From Clostridiales bacterium (GTDB lineage: Bacteria; Bacillota; Clostridia; Christensenellales; UBA1242): a DNA stretch of 64,000 bases. The notes under the pieces were generated by a model. It saw nothing but the letters and a program-made list of their open reading frames with translations. It was not told the DNA's origin and did no database searches. The stretch is from contig SVIQ01000001.1 of NCBI GenBank assembly GCA_015069415.1, positions 75,860 through 139,859 of the forward strand. Reading direction: 5' to 3'. A program made the translations under genes and the position numbers. Within the stretch, counting starts at the first letter, position 1. Each line of letters begins with the position of its first letter. Shown here one piece after another: positions 62,118-64,000 of this stretch.

Positions 62118-62528
62118 TTAATAACTACCCATAATTACAGGCCAACCAACGACGGTTTTACTTTCTGTTATTGCTATTTGCACATTAACTCTTTTGTTGT
62201 CAACTTTAACGTTTTTATTTATTAGATTTGAAAACCCATAAATGATAGTTGTCCCATTTTCTAAGTATTCATTTTTCACTACTCTAACTTTTAGTGTATC
62301 TATTATATTATCAGGAGTAACATTTACTTCCATACTTTCACCAAGGCAAGACGATATCTTTTTATCCGTCATAAAAAACGAACCGAGATTTATACAATTA
62401 TCTTTCTTCTCTTTTACATAACAATAATATTCCCCGTCAAAATAATCAGTCAAAGTAAAAGTCGTCTTATTCATATTTCCAGCACAAATAATTACAAAAA
62501 CAATTAAAACTATCAAAAATTTTTTCAT
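62118..62528 (-). CDS. Small exported protein, possibly YwmB-like
   Basis: A 136-residue protein with an N-terminal hydrophobic segment (MKKFLIVLIVFVIICAG), probably a signal or anchor. The C-terminal half has a pattern seen in YwmB-family sporulation-associated proteins: IIYGFSNLI, then VNVQIAIT, ending WPVIMGSY. It is much shorter than Bacillus YwmB, so the call is tentative. In Bacillus and clostridia ywmB often lies near spoIIQ or spoIID, and here spoIIQ-like follows directly. A TATAAT lies five bases before the ATG and there is no ribosome site, so the mRNA is probably leaderless. Confidence 0.6.
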   Translation of the reverse strand: MKKFLIVLIVFVIICAGNMNKTTFTLTDYFDGEYYCYVKEKKDNCINLGSFFMTDKKISSCLGESMEVNVTPDNIIDTLKVRVVKNEYLENGTTIIYGFSNLINKNVKVDNKRVNVQIAITESKTVVGWPVIMGSY

Positions 62529-62597
62529 GTTTAATTATATTGCAAAATTTAAAAGTTTAATCATGTAAAAAAATATTTTGTTTGGTGTTTTATGATG

Positions 62598-63527
62598 TTA
62601 AACGGCGAATATATTGTATAGGTAAAGATATCCTAAAAGCTCTTCATTCTTTTTACAGTACGTTTTTAATTTTTCTATTATTCTTGTAGCTTTCAATTCG
62701 GTTTCTTCATCAGTTTTTAAAATTGATAAAATCTTCTTTTTGGTGTTGTAACACGCATTGTATAAAAAGTTAAAATTCAACTCTACTAGCGTTACAAGTG
62801 CATTATTGTTTGCCATAGCATAAAACCTGTCTACTAAAGAATAATCCTCTTTAAAAGCTTTGTAAACATCAACTAGTATTAAAGTTTTGTTTTTAACAGC
62901 TGTAATAAAGGTTAAAAAAGCATTAATTAAAATTAAATCTACTAAAACAACATCTTCAACATCTACTTCCATCTCTTTCATGAAATTTATATCTTCAAAA
63001 CAGAAATCTTCATCTTGATTATCTAATCTATCCATTAAACTTAATTTTGTAATTTGAGTGGTTTCAAAATCAAAATCATATGTTTGTTTCATACAAAAAA
63101 GATTTAAAAGATAATTGTAAAATTGACTAAAGTAAAAGGTAGACAACATCTTTTCATCAAAAGACGTATTAGCCAATAAAGTTGTTGCCTTTTTATTATT
63201 TATCTTACTTGTAAATATAGGCACGCATCCATTGTGATTTTCAACATAAACCAATTCTACTTCTGTAAAATTTAAATTACAGTGCAAAAATTTGTTGCCA
63301 TCTGCAAGCCAGACAACCATTTTGTAACCATCATTTAATTCTTCTTGTGTCAAATCGTTAACTTGCTTGCAATTAAAAACACATTGTCCTTTTATTTCTT
63401 CAACTATGTCATTAACTAAACTTTTTTGCACATATTCGTCAATTACAAACATAACCTTTTGGTATCGCGCTTTCAAAAATATTAATTTTTTTATTTCTTT
63501 TGCATCTATTCCTAATTTAATTTCCAT
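62598..63527 (-). CDS. Hypothetical protein with possible dehydrogenase-like N-terminus
   Basis: Unrecognised, 309 residues. The first 50 residues (KARYQKVMFVIDEYVQKSL) recall the nucleotide-binding start of iron-dependent alcohol/glycerol dehydrogenases or dehydroquinate synthases, but the glycine-rich motif and the metal ligands are not seen. The rest is helical and rich in Phe/Asn. It may be a degenerate relative or chance resemblance. A TAAAAT lies six bases before the ATG with no ribosome site, so it may be leaderless. It is divergent from acp. Confidence 0.65.
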   Translation of the reverse strand: MEIKLGIDAKEIKKLIFLKARYQKVMFVIDEYVQKSLVNDIVEEIKGQCVFNCKQVNDLTQEELNDGYKMVVWLADGNKFLHCNLNFTEVELVYVENHNGCVPIFTSKINNKKATTLLANTSFDEKMLSTFYFSQFYNYLLNLFCMKQTYDFDFETTQITKLSLMDRLDNQDEDFCFEDINFMKEMEVDVEDVVLVDLILINAFLTFITAVKNKTLILVDVYKAFKEDYSLVDRFYAMANNNALVTLVELNFNFLYNACYNTKKKILSILKTDEETELKATRIIEKLKTYCKKNEELLGYLYLYNIFAV

Positions 63528-63670
63528 ACTTCAATTTTACTAAACTTATTCTCGCTAAATTTAACAAATTTTACCTAATTTTAACGACTTTTAAAGAATT
63601 TTGGCTAAAATATAAAATCGCTTTACTTTTTTCTTTTGATTTAGTAGAATAAAAACAGTAGGAGGAATTT

Positions 63671-63898
63671 ATGGATAAGAAAATCATAGAACTTATTGCT
63701 GAACAATTAGGTAAAGACGCAGATTCTATTACTATGAATTCAAAATTAGTTGAAGAATTAGGAGCTGACAGCCTTGACGTTGTAGAATTAATTATGGCTT
63801 TTGAAGACGAGTTTGACATCGTTCTTCCAGACGAAGACATTGCTGGCTTTAAAACAGTTGGTGACGTTGTTAATTACATTACAAACCTAAAGAAATAA
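63671..63898 (+). CDS. acpP: Acyl carrier protein
   Basis: A 75-residue ACP that carries growing fatty acids on a phosphopantetheine arm. The attachment serine is S34 in [10 protein letters not shown]. Length and the acidic helix II are typical. AGGAGGAATTT precedes the ATG, and a terminator follows just after the stop, so it is monocistronic; the fab genes are not in view. Confidence 0.97.
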   Translation: MDKKIIELIAEQLGKDADSITMNSKLVEELGADSLDVVELIMAFEDEFDIVLPDEDIAGFKTVGDVVNYITNLKK

Positions 63899-63901
63899 TA
63901 C

Positions 63902-63931
63902 AAAAAACTACCAGAAAACTGGTAGTTTTTT
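63902..63931. terminator. Terminator of acp, also serving the right-edge gene
   Basis: AAAAAACTACCAG with CTGGTAGTTTTTT, loop of four, symmetrical. Confidence 0.9.
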
Positions 63932-63932
63932 A

Positions 63933-64000
63933 TTAAACTATTTTACTTTCATTTCTTAAATTTTCTATAATTTGATCACATATTGAATTTATTTCAGAAG
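63933..64000 (-). CDS. C-terminus of a gene entering from the right edge
   Basis: On the minus strand 22 codons are open from the edge to TAA at 63935-63933, reading SEINSICDQIIENLRNESKIV. A terminator follows directly, which supports a real gene end. Too short to identify. Confidence 0.45.
   Translation of the reverse strand, partial: SEINSICDQIIENLRNESKIV

Noticed and set aside
1..64000. CRISPR array, insertion sequence or prophage
   Set aside because: No regularly spaced repeats, transposase, integrase or phage structural genes were seen; the only regular repeats are inside coding genes.

Overview
The window is low-GC, AT-rich DNA from a spore-forming, anaerobic Gram-positive bacterium, most likely an uncultured clostridial (Bacillota) gut lineage. 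The evidence is: sporulation genes (yabP, yabQ, spoVT, a SpoVB-type flippase, a SpoIIQ-like M23 protein); an oxygen-sensitive pyruvate formate-lyase with its activase; lipoproteins and no outer-membrane genes; strong GGAGG-type ribosome sites and TTGACA/TATAAT promoters. Three tRNA genes are present: Arg-CCU, Leu-CAG and initiator Met. No rRNA, CRISPR array, insertion sequence, integrase or relaxase was seen.

Layout. 1-5.4 kb: two large unrecognised membrane/coiled-coil proteins on the minus strand. The left one runs off the window; the second carries eleven AT-hook motifs. 5.6-7.4 kb: a membrane zinc peptidase (YugP family) and an alanine racemase, convergent. 7.5-17.6 kb: one giant lipoprotein of about 3380 residues with GLUG/beta-helix and Ig-like segments. 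17.8-27.4 kb: mostly plus-strand housekeeping and sporulation genes (yabP-yabQ-divIC-like-nucleotide kinase, TVP38 family, two CPBP proteases, rlmH, M14 peptidase, tadA, a convergent SpoVB-type flippase, dus, spoVT). 27.5-30.3 kb: tRNA-Arg, a dehydrogenase, tRNA-Leu, an HD hydrolase and a possible NADAR-like protein.

30.5-41.7 kb: a minus-strand type IV secretion module, read from right to left: VirD4 coupling ATPase, small pilin-like protein, two lipoproteins, an acidic/collagen-like membrane protein, a VirB6/TrbL-like channel protein and a VirB3-VirB4 fusion ATPase. No relaxase, integrase or cell-wall hydrolase accompanies it. 42-43 kb: initiator tRNA and two small membrane proteins. 43-47.4 kb: a HelD-type helicase and an SF2 helicase with three near-identical 73-residue helicase-associated repeats. 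47.4-50.4 kb: pflB-pflA. 50.6-64 kb: U32 peptidase/RNA hydroxylation family, a COG0523 metallochaperone with a very His/Cys-rich insert, pth-mfd-PrsA-like lipoprotein, a TasA/SipW-type exported protein, SpoIIQ-like, a YwmB-like protein, an unrecognised protein, acyl carrier protein and a gene entering from the right edge.

Genes that sit side by side in Bacillus subtilis (pth-mfd-spoVT-spoVB-like-yabP-yabQ-divIC) are all here within about 41 kb but broken into four blocks, with the secretion module and the pfl genes lying between spoVT and pth. A sigma-G-type promoter precedes spoVT. At least seven genes have a -10 box 5 to 9 bases before the start codon and no ribosome site, so leaderless transcription looks common in this genome.
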